A DNA stretch of 36,684 nt, from the NCBI GenBank assembly GCA_023389255.1, contig JAEWER010000003.1:1-36684 (forward strand). Direction: 5' to 3'. The stretch comes from Bacillota bacterium (GTDB taxonomy: Bacteria; Bacillota; Clostridia; Saccharofermentanales; DTU023). Shown one piece after another: positions 23,122-31,872 of the stretch. A program made the position numbers and the translations under genes. The notes under the pieces were generated by a model. It made no database searches, was not told the origin of the DNA, and worked only from the letters and a program-made list of their open reading frames with translations. Position 1 is the stretch's first letter. Every line of letters begins with the position of its first letter.

Positions 23122-24624
23122 TTATGCTCTCAACTTCACTTTCTTGCTTGGTTTAAGCATCTTAAAACCAGACCACACTCCTACCAATACAATAAAGATC
23201 TCTAGTCTGCCAATGAACATACCTATAATTTCTACAATTAGTGTGGCATCGTTAGTCGTTGGTCCAGTCAGTCCAATCGATAAGCCAACTGTTCCAATGC
23301 TGGAAGCAAATTCAAACATTGCTTCTGTCCAGCTAGCATTTGCTGTTAGGGTAATCAACAGTGATCCGATGAAGAACAACACCATGTAGCAAGCGATAAA
23401 TCCCAGTGTATCAAGACATAAGTCTGTATCTATTTTGGTTTTACCTTGAGCTTTATAGTAATAATCAACACTCACTTTACGCGGTGGCCACCATGCTTTT
23501 TTGATGCGGATCCATACAAAGCGAAGCAACAAGTAAACTCTCACTAATTTCAAACCACCAGCAGTAGAACCAATGCCACCACCGACTAGCATCAAAATAA
23601 TCATGATCCCGAGAGAGAATTGAGGCCAATCTGTATACGCCATCGTAGAATAACCTGTGGTTGATAATGCCGAACTCGTATTAAACAAAGCTTGTCTGAA
23701 CCCCTCCCAGATACTCCAGTTAAAGGTATGGGCTAGATTGATACCACAAGGTATTACGCTAATAAACAATAGCAAAGCAAAAAAGCGCATCTCACTAACT
23801 TGAGCAAATCTACGCCATTTACCCTTAACGAACAGAAGAAGAACCGCAAAATTGGTTGTGCCTACTACCATCAAAAAGATCGTCACTAAATCAATAGCTA
23901 AACTATGGTAATCACCAATGCTGTTGAGCTTAGTGGAGAAACCCCCGGTCGACAGTGCACACATCGCATGATTAATGCTATCGAATAGTGGCATACCAGC
24001 CAACGTATAGGTTAGAGTGCCAATCAGCAAAAAGCCGACATACATAGCAAAAATGGCTTGAGCTGTCTTCTTAAGTGCTGGTAGTAATTTGTCAGGATGT
24101 CCCTCTGCACTGAATAATTCCATGGAGCGTTTACCTGATACTAGCAACAACATTACTAGGACAAAGCCTAAGCCACCACAATATTGCATAAAACTTCGAT
24201 AAAACAAGAAAATTGGTGGGACTTTAGTTACATCCATCGCCGAAAGCCCAGTGGTTGTAAAGCCACTAACCGCTTCAAATAAAGCTTGCACAAAACGTAA
24301 TTGACCTGCTAGGACAAAAGGAATTGCTCCGAGCAAAAATCCCCAACACCAAGCAAAAACAACGATGATACTGCTCTTATGAAATTCGCTTGATCGATCG
24401 GTGGTATAGGTGTGTTGCTTACCTACCAAAATTGAGTGTAGTAGACCCAGCAGAATAGAACCACTACCTGGTAGCAAAAAGCTCCAAAGATACTGGTAAT
24501 CAGCTGGGTAAAAAGGTATCAGCAAAATTGGGGTTAGTATGACCAGCCCAATGAGGATCATCAATTTGCCAATTGTGGACAAACTTTTTAGCGAGAATAC
24601 TCTTCTGCGCACAACATCAATCAT
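23122..24624 (-). CDS. trkH: Potassium uptake channel protein, TrkH/KtrB family
   Basis: A 500-residue K+ transporter subunit. Many hydrophobic helices are arranged as four membrane-pore-membrane units, with selectivity loops SGFTTTGLSAMD, LSTGGFSTK, LSTTGYSTM and IGTVGLSIG, all retaining the central Gly. It imports K+ across the cytoplasmic membrane under control of RCK proteins, two of which are encoded just upstream. The start at 24624 is used because AGGGGGC lies a few bases upstream and the N-terminus then begins before the first helix; a longer frame to 24648 is weaker. It overlaps the RCK gene by 8 bases. KtrB and TrkH are not easily separated; the size favours either. Confidence 0.94.
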   Translation of the reverse strand: MIDVVRRRVFSLKSLSTIGKLMILIGLVILTPILLIPFYPADYQYLWSFLLPGSGSILLGLLHSILVGKQHTYTTDRSSEFHKSSIIVVFAWCWGFLLGAIPFVLAGQLRFVQALFEAVSGFTTTGLSAMDVTKVPPIFLFYRSFMQYCGGLGFVLVMLLLVSGKRSMELFSAEGHPDKLLPALKKTAQAIFAMYVGFLLIGTLTYTLAGMPLFDSINHAMCALSTGGFSTKLNSIGDYHSLAIDLVTIFLMVVGTTNFAVLLLFVKGKWRRFAQVSEMRFFALLLFISVIPCGINLAHTFNWSIWEGFRQALFNTSSALSTTGYSTMAYTDWPQFSLGIMIILMLVGGGIGSTAGGLKLVRVYLLLRFVWIRIKKAWWPPRKVSVDYYYKAQGKTKIDTDLCLDTLGFIACYMVLFFIGSLLITLTANASWTEAMFEFASSIGTVGLSIGLTGPTTNDATLIVEIIGMFIGRLEIFIVLVGVWSGFKMLKPSKKVKLRA

Positions 24625-25300
24625 GCTTGCCCCCTTTGAGCACAGCAATTGCTTTAGCTTCTTGTTTAGCTGTAGTTAAAATTACTAGCTGATCATGCAA
24701 TAAAATCTTGGTATCGCCATGCGGAATAACTGTGCCTGCACCACGTAAAATGGTGCCTAAAATTACTTCACTCGGTAAACCCAAATCACGCACCTGTTTA
24801 TGTAAAGCATAATCACCTTCTTTTATGCTCAATTCCACAATGCGAATGCGTCCATTGCCTACCGAAACAGCTCCTGTTATTTCTTCTACCAGTGCCTGTT
24901 GTTCAATCACATTGGTGATAGTGGTAACAGCACAAACCGTGCTATCAATTCCCATCGCACGGAAGAATTCCATTTTTTGTGGATCTATAACTAGAGCTAC
25001 TGTTTTAGGAACTTGAAAGCGTTTTTTACAGAGTTCACAAATGACTAGGTTATCTTCGTCTTTCGAGGTCAAAGCGATTACCATATCCATTTGAGATGCT
25101 CCCACATCCTCTAAGACAAAAGGCTTAGTACCGTCACCATGAAAGACATTAAACCCTGTTTCTTCTGCTAAAACTGCACAATCTCTGGCATCTTTATTAA
25201 CAATAGTGACTTTGAACCCTTGCTCCAGCAGGGATGTTGCAAGTGATTTAGCTTTGGTTCTACCACCAACCAGCAAAATATTTTTAGGCAATTGAGACAT
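24617..25300 (-). CDS. trkA: RCK protein with N and C domains (TrkA/KtrA-like)
   Basis: A 227-residue regulator of the K+ channel with an RCK_N Rossmann domain (about 1-130) and an RCK_C domain (about 140-222). The nucleotide-binding loop, normally GxGxxG, reads VGGRTKAKS, so the glycine pattern is broken, while the following strands (VTIVNKD, FHGDGT, MVIALTSKDEDN) are kept. Known RCK proteins bind NAD(H) or ATP, and often c-di-AMP through RCK_C, to gate TrkH/KtrB. It lies two bases after the small RCK gene and overlaps trkH, so all three are one operon. The degenerate loop suggests that nucleotide sensing rests on its partner; that is inference. Confidence 0.9.
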   Translation of the reverse strand: MSQLPKNILLVGGRTKAKSLATSLLEQGFKVTIVNKDARDCAVLAEETGFNVFHGDGTKPFVLEDVGASQMDMVIALTSKDEDNLVICELCKKRFQVPKTVALVIDPQKMEFFRAMGIDSTVCAVTTITNVIEQQALVEEITGAVSVGNGRIRIVELSIKEGDYALHKQVRDLGLPSEVILGTILRGAGTVIPHGDTKILLHDQLVILTTAKQEAKAIAVLKGGKHD

Positions 25301-25302
25301 AA

Positions 25303-25725
25303 CTACTCCTTGTTGATCTCTTTACTTATTTCTTCAACGGAGAGTAGTACTGGACAGATAGTTCTAATACCAAACTCTTCGTAAGCGCAAGCGTGTTCTG
25401 GATCATAAAGACGTGCAATAACTTGCTTCACTTGGAAATGATACTTAGCTAGTTGTGACACCATAATATTGATGTTGTCATTATTGGTTACCACAATTAA
25501 GTGAGTATCTTCACTCACACCTGCCTCTTCGAGCGTATTCAGATCACAAGCATCTGCCTCTAAGGTCAAACCACCATAGGTGGGAGAGAGTTTACGAAAA
25601 CTACTCACATTGCGATCGATGATTAAGACATCCTTTTGTTGATCAGAAAATTCACTAGCTAATTTAGCTCCTAGACGACCACAACCAATAATGATGTATT
25701 CCGTCTTGTGCTTATGCTCAAACAT
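25303..25725 (-). CDS. Short RCK protein, N domain only
   Basis: A 140-residue RCK_N (TrkA_N) domain protein. IIIGCGRLGAKLASEF holds an intact GxGxxG loop, followed by VLIIDRN with the acidic residue that binds ribose, then EADACDLNTLEEAG, LIVVTNNDN and VIARLYDP. It stops before any RCK_C domain, about 80 residues shorter than KtrA. It is the first gene of the operon with the full RCK protein and the channel. The pair may form a mixed ring: one protein with the binding loop, the other with the C domain. AAAGGA is about eleven bases before the ATG. Confidence 0.88.
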   Translation of the reverse strand: MFEHKHKTEYIIIGCGRLGAKLASEFSDQQKDVLIIDRNVSSFRKLSPTYGGLTLEADACDLNTLEEAGVSEDTHLIVVTNNDNINIMVSQLAKYHFQVKQVIARLYDPEHACAYEEFGIRTICPVLLSVEEISKEINKE

Positions 25726-25745
25726 GAGTTCTCGCTTCCTTTCTT

Positions 25746-25762
25746 AGATATCTGCGATATCT
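25746..25762. promoter_or_regulatory. Palindrome in the trk operon leader
   Basis: AGATATCTGCGATATCT is a perfect 7+3+7 inverted repeat, 21 bp upstream of the first RCK start codon and about 10 bp before its ribosome site. An extended -10 (TGCTAGAAT, minus strand, near 25783-25791) lies upstream. It could be an operator or a short RNA hairpin near the ribosome site. Confidence 0.5.
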
Positions 25763-25894
25763 TTACTTGAAAATGCGCTCAATTCTAGCACAGTTAAGCA
25801 AGCTAAAGTGTAGAAATATCTAGGATTTGCTGCAAAAAAAGTATGTTACTTGTATTTAATTTTCCTAGTGTTCTTTGTGCAATTTATACATGTA

Positions 25895-25931
25895 TAAAAA
25901 AAAGAGAGGCGAGTGTGAACTGCCTCTCTCT
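25895..25931 (-). terminator. Terminator after P-type ATPase gene
   Basis: AGAGAGGC / GCCTCTCT with an 11-nt loop, followed on minus by TTTTTTTATA. It lies about 26 bp past the ATPase stop. Confidence 0.85.
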
Positions 25932-25956
25932 GCAAATTGACTGTAATGAACTGCTG

Positions 25957-28731
25957 CTACTGCTTACGATGATAGATCTGCTTAAAAATTTCACCACTAA
26001 TAAATGGTACTAATGCTAAGCCGATAATAATGAGCCAATCGCGCAAGTTAGGGGCAATTGTATAAAACAGAGCATCTAAAGCAGGTACAAAAACCACAAC
26101 CAATAATAGGGCTAAAGAAATCAGAATGGCTCGGTTCATCACCTTGTTGGTAAACACGCCGATCTTAAAGACTGAATAGTGTTCGGATCTTGCAGTGAAT
26201 GCACGCAACAACTCCGCCAGAATTAAGGTGACAAAGGCAAATGTACGAGCACCATTAGAAGGTGAATAACCAGCAAAGGCAAAGAAAGAAAACTTTGAAG
26301 CTACCTTAACAACTTCCCCTTGTGCATTGAGCAATAAATCGGGATAGAAATATCTGCCAAGTTGGAAAGCTACAAATACTGCTACGAAAATTGCCAGCGC
26401 CTGCACCGCGATAGAAAAAATCATCTCCTTATTGATTATGTTTTCATGCTTGGGACGTGGCTTTCTTTGCATAATATCTGCTTCGCCTCTTTCCTGGCCT
26501 AACGCTAAGGCAGGGAAACTATCAGTTACTAAGTTGAGCCACAATAATTGTATCGGTAACAAGGGAGCAAAATTGGGGCCTAACATCAAAGTGGTTAAAA
26601 AGACAACTAATATTTCACCTACATTACACGACAATAAGAAACCAACAAATTTGCGAATATTGCTATAAATAACTCTACCCTCTTCCACCGCTTCAACGAT
26701 AGTAGCGAAGTTATCATCAGTCAAAATCATATCCGAAGCACTCTTTGCCACTTCCGTGCCAGTAATGCCCATGGCTACACCGATATCTGCTTGTTTAAGT
26801 GCTGGAGCATCGTTGACACCATCACCCGTCATCGAAGCGATATGGCCAGTGTCACGTAAAGCGCTAACGATGCGGACCTTGTGTTCTGGCGATACACGTG
26901 CAAACACAGAAGTATTCTGACATCTTGCTCTCAGTTCTTCATCCGTCATCTGCTCAATTTCGGCACCAGAAATCGCTTCACTATCTGTATTGGCAATGCC
27001 TAATTCTCTAGCAATAGCTACCGCTGTATCCTTGTAGTCACCCGTGATCATCACAGGTCTAATGCCAGCACTCTGACACTTAGCAATAGCAGGTTTGGCT
27101 TCTAATCTAGCTGGATCGATCATGCCCGTTAATCCAACAAAAATCATATGATCTTCACTGCCTTGGGTGGCCGTGCCAACCTCCTCAAAAGCATATGCTA
27201 GAACACGCAGAGCAGCGCTTGCCAGACGCTGATTAATGCTTAGTAATTGTTGTCTGCGCTCATCGGTTAAAGCAACTACACCGTTATTCGTTAATTCAAA
27301 ATCACAGCGTTCGAGCAAAATATCTGGTGCCCCCTTGGTTAAGGCGAGATGCTCTGCAAATTCCACACCACGATGGGTTACTGTCATTAATTTTCTTTCT
27401 GAGTCAAACGGTTGTTCACCTACACGTGGATAATTTTGGTGTGCATCTTGTTTGTATTTAGCTGCTTTAGCTGCCAATGTGAGCAATGCACCTTCTGTCG
27501 GATCACCGATAATGCCATAGCCTGCTTCACTCTGCTGGAGTTCAGCCTCGTTACACAACAACGCAATTAATAACAGTCGATCCAGTACTTGATTATCTTT
27601 TGTAGCAATCGGCTCCTGTTCCCCTAGACTTTCTAACGGGACAATCTCACCCTCTGGCGCATAGCCAATACCGCTCACTTCATACAAAGTATCCGCTGCT
27701 AAAACACGGGTAACCGTCATTTCATTCTGCGTTAAGGTACCTGTTTTGTCGGAACAAATTGTATCGATACTACCCAAAGTCTCTACTGCTAACAAGCGCT
27801 TGACGATGGCATGTTTTTTTGCCATACGATTCATACCCAAGGCTAAAACGATGGTTACAACTGCAGGCAAGCCCTCAGGGATGGCTGCAACAGCCAAACT
27901 AACAGCAGTCAAAAACAATTGTAGTGGTTCGCCTCCTTGTAACAGCCCCACAACAAAGACAAGTGCACAAATGATTAAGCAGATCGTACCGAGCATTTTG
28001 CCTAGTTGGTTGAGGTTACGTTGCAAGGGGGTTGCCTCTTGCTTAATACCTTTTAGGCGATCCGCAATCTTGCCGACTTCTGTTTTAGCGCCAGTAGCTA
28101 CTACAACACCTCTCGCTGTGCCATAGGTCAGCGATGTGCCTGAAAAAATCATATTTTGTTGATCACCAATACCTATTTGGGCATCTTCTGGTGCTAGAAA
28201 TTCTGCATCTTTACTGACCGGTACTGACTCACCAGTTAAAGCTGCTTCCTCTGCCTTGAGATTAGCGCTCTGCACCAAGCGAATATCTGCCGGTACGATA
28301 TCGCCTGCCTCCAGCAGTACCATATCGCCAGGCACCAATTCTGCAGCGTCAACAACTTGTTGTGCACCACCTCTGATTACACGAGCCATCGGTGCAGACA
28401 TTTTTTGCAAGGCAGCAATGGATTTTTCTGCTTTTCCCTCCTGCACAACACCTAAGATGGCATTGACTACAACAATAGCAATAATGATCAAGGCATCTTC
28501 AAGTTGCCCTAAAATACCTGAGACTATCGAGGCTATGATTAAAACAAGAACTGTAAAATCTTTGAATTGATCTAGAACTTTAGCCCACATCGGCTTCGCT
28601 TTTTCAGCTTCAAGGCTATTGTTTCCATAGCGCTCTAAACGCTCTTTAACACTTTGCTCGCTCAAACCTTGATTAGTATCAGTAGCTAAATCTTGGATAA
28701 GCTGAGCAATATTCTGTTGGCTAAATTTCAT
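25957..28731 (-). CDS. Cation-transporting P-type ATPase, Ca2+ (SERCA-like) type
   Basis: A 924-residue P2-type ATPase. The actuator motif is TGES (166-169), helix 4 carries VAAIPEGLP (about 281-289), the phosphorylation site is DKTGTLT with D328, KGAPD lies in the nucleotide domain, and TGDGVNDAPALKQADIG ends the P-domain. NLVTDSFPALALG in helix 6 is close to NLVTDGLPATALG of SERCA, so Ca2+ export (or Mn2+) from the cytoplasm is most likely. Ten helices fit the usual length. Its start overlaps the CNNM-like gene by 11 bases, a link that suggests shared control of divalent cations. Na+ pumping cannot be excluded from sequence. Confidence 0.93.
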   Translation of the reverse strand: MKFSQQNIAQLIQDLATDTNQGLSEQSVKERLERYGNNSLEAEKAKPMWAKVLDQFKDFTVLVLIIASIVSGILGQLEDALIIIAIVVVNAILGVVQEGKAEKSIAALQKMSAPMARVIRGGAQQVVDAAELVPGDMVLLEAGDIVPADIRLVQSANLKAEEAALTGESVPVSKDAEFLAPEDAQIGIGDQQNMIFSGTSLTYGTARGVVVATGAKTEVGKIADRLKGIKQEATPLQRNLNQLGKMLGTICLIICALVFVVGLLQGGEPLQLFLTAVSLAVAAIPEGLPAVVTIVLALGMNRMAKKHAIVKRLLAVETLGSIDTICSDKTGTLTQNEMTVTRVLAADTLYEVSGIGYAPEGEIVPLESLGEQEPIATKDNQVLDRLLLIALLCNEAELQQSEAGYGIIGDPTEGALLTLAAKAAKYKQDAHQNYPRVGEQPFDSERKLMTVTHRGVEFAEHLALTKGAPDILLERCDFELTNNGVVALTDERRQQLLSINQRLASAALRVLAYAFEEVGTATQGSEDHMIFVGLTGMIDPARLEAKPAIAKCQSAGIRPVMITGDYKDTAVAIARELGIANTDSEAISGAEIEQMTDEELRARCQNTSVFARVSPEHKVRIVSALRDTGHIASMTGDGVNDAPALKQADIGVAMGITGTEVAKSASDMILTDDNFATIVEAVEEGRVIYSNIRKFVGFLLSCNVGEILVVFLTTLMLGPNFAPLLPIQLLWLNLVTDSFPALALGQERGEADIMQRKPRPKHENIINKEMIFSIAVQALAIFVAVFVAFQLGRYFYPDLLLNAQGEVVKVASKFSFFAFAGYSPSNGARTFAFVTLILAELLRAFTARSEHYSVFKIGVFTNKVMNRAILISLALLLVVVFVPALDALFYTIAPNLRDWLIIIGLALVPFISGEIFKQIYHRKQ

Positions 28732-30292
28732 CTAGTTTCTCCTCGTTTAGATTTTCAGGATTATTTCGTTCAATACGAATTTTGGCAATACGACGATCGT
28801 CCATTTCTAAAACAGTAAAGGTTAAGCCACGATCACTGACTTGTGGCTGTTCATCTGGTTCGGGAATGCGCTCTAACAGACTGAGCACAAAACCAGCGAT
28901 AGTATCGAAAGTTTCATCGTCTTCTAACTCTTCTAGTTCGTGGAAAATTCTGGCTACATCTTCTATGCTACGCAACCCATTGATAGTGTATGAGCCATCT
29001 GCATTCTGCTCTATATCGCTGGCATGTTCATCGTATTCGTCATGAATTTCTCCCACTATCTCCTCTAAAACATCTTCAACGGTAATCATTCCGTCAGTAC
29101 CGCCATATTCATCGACAACAATAGCCAAAGAAACATTGCGCTGTTGCATCTCTCGTATTGCTAAATTGACGGATTTTGACTCGGGTACAAAATATGTTGT
29201 GCGCAAATGACGACGCAAATTAAAGTGTTCTTTTTCAATATCGGTGATGGTTAGCAGATCCTTAATATGCAGAATACCAATAATATCATCGATATCATCT
29301 TCATAAACAGGGATACGACTGTAACGCTCATTGGCTGCTACATCGATGGTTTCAGCATAACTTGCATCAGCATGCAAGGTTACCATAGCTGTTCTCGGAG
29401 TCATTATCTCCGATACCTGCTTATCATCTAATTCAAAGATATTATCAATCATCTCGGCTTCAGTTGATTGAATTACTCCGTTATCGCGCCCTACGGCTGC
29501 CAGTAAACGAATTTCTTCTTCACTCACTTGTTGTTCTTCTGTCGCCACTTGTAGTCCAAATAATTTGCAGAACAGATTGGCTAAAACATTCAATAACCAA
29601 GCAAATGGTCTGAAGAGAAGATCTGAGAACTTAAGCACTTTCACAAAGCGTGATGCATATTTTTCTGGGTTGGCTAAGCCGATGCGTTTAGGCACTAACT
29701 CGCCCAGAACTAATGAACAAATCGAGAGCAATATAGTGACAACGACAGTAGCGACGCTTAGTAGATAGGGAGCTGTGTGCGCTGGATCTATCAAAGCATA
29801 GAGTTTGGGAGCAATCTTAGTTGCACCAAAGGCAGATGACAAAAAGCCAGCGAAAGTAATAGCTACCTGAATGGTCGCCAAAAAGCCACTTTTGTTATCG
29901 ACAAAGTGTAGCAATTGTCTAGCTGTTTTATTTTTTTCGTTGCTTTCAGCTTCTCTTCTGATCTTATTGCTATTGAGTGTAACAACCGCCATCTCTGAAG
30001 CTGAGAAAAAACCGTTGACCAGAATCAGCAATAAAATGAGTAGTAAATCTAACCACAAAGCTGAGTCATCTGCGCTGGCGGTAATAGCCTTGGTCTGCGA
30101 TGCAACATTGCTACTTGCTGACACAATGCGCTGTCCTAAAACTCCCACAGCTAATACGCTCGCCATTAAACAGGCGCCAGTAATCTTAATAAATTTCTTG
30201 AACAATGATTGAAAATGAAGTTTGAAATTAAATAAATGCTCGGTAGTACTCGAATGAGCTATATGCACTGAAGTGCTACTGTCTGATGCCAT
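28721..30292 (-). CDS. CNNM/CorC (HlyC) family transporter-like protein
   Basis: A 523-residue hemolysin-family protein. An odd N-terminal stretch (about 1-75) carries one hydrophobic segment (ITGACLMASVLAVGVLG). The CNNM (DUF21) membrane domain spans about 80-270 (LILVNGFFSASEMAVVTLN, LVLGELVPKRIGLANPE). Two CBS domains lie at about 290-410 (IMTPRTAMVTL, VVDEYGGTDGMITVEDVLEEIVG), and a CorC_HlyC domain at about 430-510. The family exports or senses Mg2+ or related divalent cations. The ATG at 30292 follows directly, in frame, after the stop of a 7-codon leader that has the better ribosome site. It overlaps the Ca2+-type ATPase gene. The N-terminal extension may be an added signal anchor or a misjudged start. 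Confidence 0.9.
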   Translation of the reverse strand: MASDSSTSVHIAHSSTTEHLFNFKLHFQSLFKKFIKITGACLMASVLAVGVLGQRIVSASSNVASQTKAITASADDSALWLDLLLILLLILVNGFFSASEMAVVTLNSNKIRREAESNEKNKTARQLLHFVDNKSGFLATIQVAITFAGFLSSAFGATKIAPKLYALIDPAHTAPYLLSVATVVVTILLSICSLVLGELVPKRIGLANPEKYASRFVKVLKFSDLLFRPFAWLLNVLANLFCKLFGLQVATEEQQVSEEEIRLLAAVGRDNGVIQSTEAEMIDNIFELDDKQVSEIMTPRTAMVTLHADASYAETIDVAANERYSRIPVYEDDIDDIIGILHIKDLLTITDIEKEHFNLRRHLRTTYFVPESKSVNLAIREMQQRNVSLAIVVDEYGGTDGMITVEDVLEEIVGEIHDEYDEHASDIEQNADGSYTINGLRSIEDVARIFHELEELEDDETFDTIAGFVLSLLERIPEPDEQPQVSDRGLTFTVLEMDDRRIAKIRIERNNPENLNEEKLDEI

Positions 30293-30316
30293 TTAGTAAA
30301 AACCCTCACTCGCCAA
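30293..30316 (-). CDS. Seven-codon leader peptide upstream of the CNNM-like gene
   Basis: AGGAGG (minus, 30322-30327) lies an ideal five bases before TTG at 30316, which opens a frame for MASEGFY and stops with TAA immediately before the ATG of the CNNM-like gene, in the same frame. The main gene begins MAS as well. A CACTC/GAGTG hairpin (30307-30321) covers the TTG. It may be a coupling leader; the main ATG has only a distant GAGGG. Confidence 0.4.
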   Translation of the reverse strand: MASEGFY

Positions 30317-30372
30317 GAGTGCCTCCTTACTTTTTTGCGAGTATTAGTTTTGAATTATCTTTCGTGTTCTGC

Positions 30373-30401
30373 ACTATATCAAAGCTAGAGATAGCGTGCA
30401 A
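30373..30401 (-). promoter_or_regulatory. Promoter of CNNM-like/P-type ATPase operon
   Basis: Minus-strand TTGCAC (30396-30401) and TATAGT (30373-30378), 17 bp apart, giving a leader of about 75 bases that contains the leader frame and hairpin. Confidence 0.62.
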
Positions 30402-30440
30402 TAATAAAAGAACTTCAATCATTATAAAGGAAAGCGTTCT

Positions 30441-31802
30441 ATGAAAAAAACAGTTTCACCTATTACGGGATTTAACCAAGAAGAATCAGTCCAGGAGCTG
30501 AGAGCAAAGGCAAAAAAAATCAGCCAAAGACTAATGAGTTTTTTAGAAGCTTCTCCGACTGCCTGGCAGGCTTGTTCTAACGCTATATCTGAATTGGAAA
30601 CAGCTGGATTTAAGCGCTGCAATATAGGCGAAGACCATAAGTTAACCAGAGGAGCAAAAGGATATTTTTGTCAAAACGATTCTGCTATCGTGGCTTTTTC
30701 CATTGGTAAATTAGATGAGAAACAGGAATTTCATATCTATGGCTCACACAGCGATTCACCATCACTGCGTATTAAGCCAAATGCTATTTCCATCAATGAA
30801 GGGATTATTCGTCTAACTACGGAGGTCTATGGAGGTCCTATTCTCAACACTTGGTTTGACCGTCCTCTTTCTCTTGCAGGTAGAGTGGTAGTTCGTAGTG
30901 CAGATCCTTTACACCCGCAAAGCCATTTAGTGGATTGTAAACGCCCTATCCTGATTTTGCCCAATGTTGCCATCCACATGAACCGTCATGTCAACGAGGG
31001 GGTAAAAATTGAAAATCATCGTGTACTACTACCCTTCCTAGCTTGTGCTGAACTAGAGTCGCAACACGAAAACTTAATCGAAGAACTACTAGCTTCTGAG
31101 ATTGGTTGTGAGCCACATGACATTTTGGATTACGATTTAATGCTGTACGAAGCAGTTGCTCCTACAATTTGTGGTCTGAAGGAAGAATTTATCTCTGCGG
31201 GTAGATTAGATAACCAAGCTAGTTTGGTTGCAGGCTTGGATGCACTAATCGCCACTGCAACAGGTGATCATAACGGCATTAACATTTTAATCATTACCGA
31301 TAACGAGGAAGTTGGCTCACGTAGCAAACAAGGTGCCGATTCATTCTTCGTGCGTGATGCTCTAGAGACCATCACTATTTCTCTAGGTTATGATCGCAAA
31401 CAATTTTTAGCCACTCTTCACCGCTCCTACATGATCTCAGCAGATCTGGCACACGCTGTACATCCTAACTATGCCGATTTAGCTGATCCCACTCATAGAC
31501 CGAAACTGAATGGTGGCCCTGTAATTAAAATGGCAGCCAACCAGGCGTATGCTTCAGATGCTTTTTCTGCAGCTGTTTTCGCTGAACTCTGCACCAAAGC
31601 TAATATCCCCTGTCAGTACTTTGTTAATCGCAGTGATATGCGTGGCGGTTCTACCATCGGACCCATCACCTCTGCCTACTTGCCTATTCCAACGGTGGAT
31701 GTAGGCACACCTATTTGGGGTATGCACTCTGCACGTGAAACCGGAGGAATTTTAGACCAACACTACATGACAGAGCTCGTCAAATACTTTTACTCTCTCT
31801 AA
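30441..31802 (+). CDS. M18 family aminopeptidase
   Basis: A 453-residue zinc aminopeptidase of the M18 (aspartyl aminopeptidase-like) family. Metal ligands and active-site residues are in the usual places: GSHSDSP (about 110-116), GRLDNQASL (about 253-261), ITDNEEVGS (about 285-293), and GMHSARE (about 428-434). LNTWFDRPLSLAGRV is a further family segment. It is cytoplasmic and removes N-terminal residues, often acidic, from peptides. The AAGGA site nine bases before ATG fits. It is a single gene on plus, divergent from the CNNM operon and convergent with the flavoprotein gene. Length is normal. Confidence 0.95.
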   Translation: MKKTVSPITGFNQEESVQELRAKAKKISQRLMSFLEASPTAWQACSNAISELETAGFKRCNIGEDHKLTRGAKGYFCQNDSAIVAFSIGKLDEKQEFHIYGSHSDSPSLRIKPNAISINEGIIRLTTEVYGGPILNTWFDRPLSLAGRVVVRSADPLHPQSHLVDCKRPILILPNVAIHMNRHVNEGVKIENHRVLLPFLACAELESQHENLIEELLASEIGCEPHDILDYDLMLYEAVAPTICGLKEEFISAGRLDNQASLVAGLDALIATATGDHNGINILIITDNEEVGSRSKQGADSFFVRDALETITISLGYDRKQFLATLHRSYMISADLAHAVHPNYADLADPTHRPKLNGGPVIKMAANQAYASDAFSAAVFAELCTKANIPCQYFVNRSDMRGGSTIGPITSAYLPIPTVDVGTPIWGMHSARETGGILDQHYMTELVKYFYSL

Positions 31803-31837
31803 AAGCTAGAAAATTCGTTTTGTAAGTCAATGGGCAT

Positions 31838-31872
31838 TAAAAAGGGCTTAAGTTTTTACTTAAGCCTTTTTT
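31838..31872. terminator. Bidirectional terminator between convergent genes
   Basis: AGGGCTTAAG / CTTAAGCCTT with a 6-nt loop and A/T runs on both sides. The stop codon of the minus-strand flavoprotein gene (31860-31862) is inside the right arm of the stem. Confidence 0.88.

Noticed and set aside
25726..25894. c-di-AMP (ydaO-type) riboswitch ahead of the K+ uptake operon
   Set aside because: Conserved ydaO sequence elements are not seen; only a palindrome and promoter-like sequence.
30317..30440. Mn2+ (yybP-ykoY) or Mg2+ riboswitch ahead of the CNNM/P-type ATPase operon
   Set aside because: The leader is too short (about 75 bases) and lacks the conserved loops.
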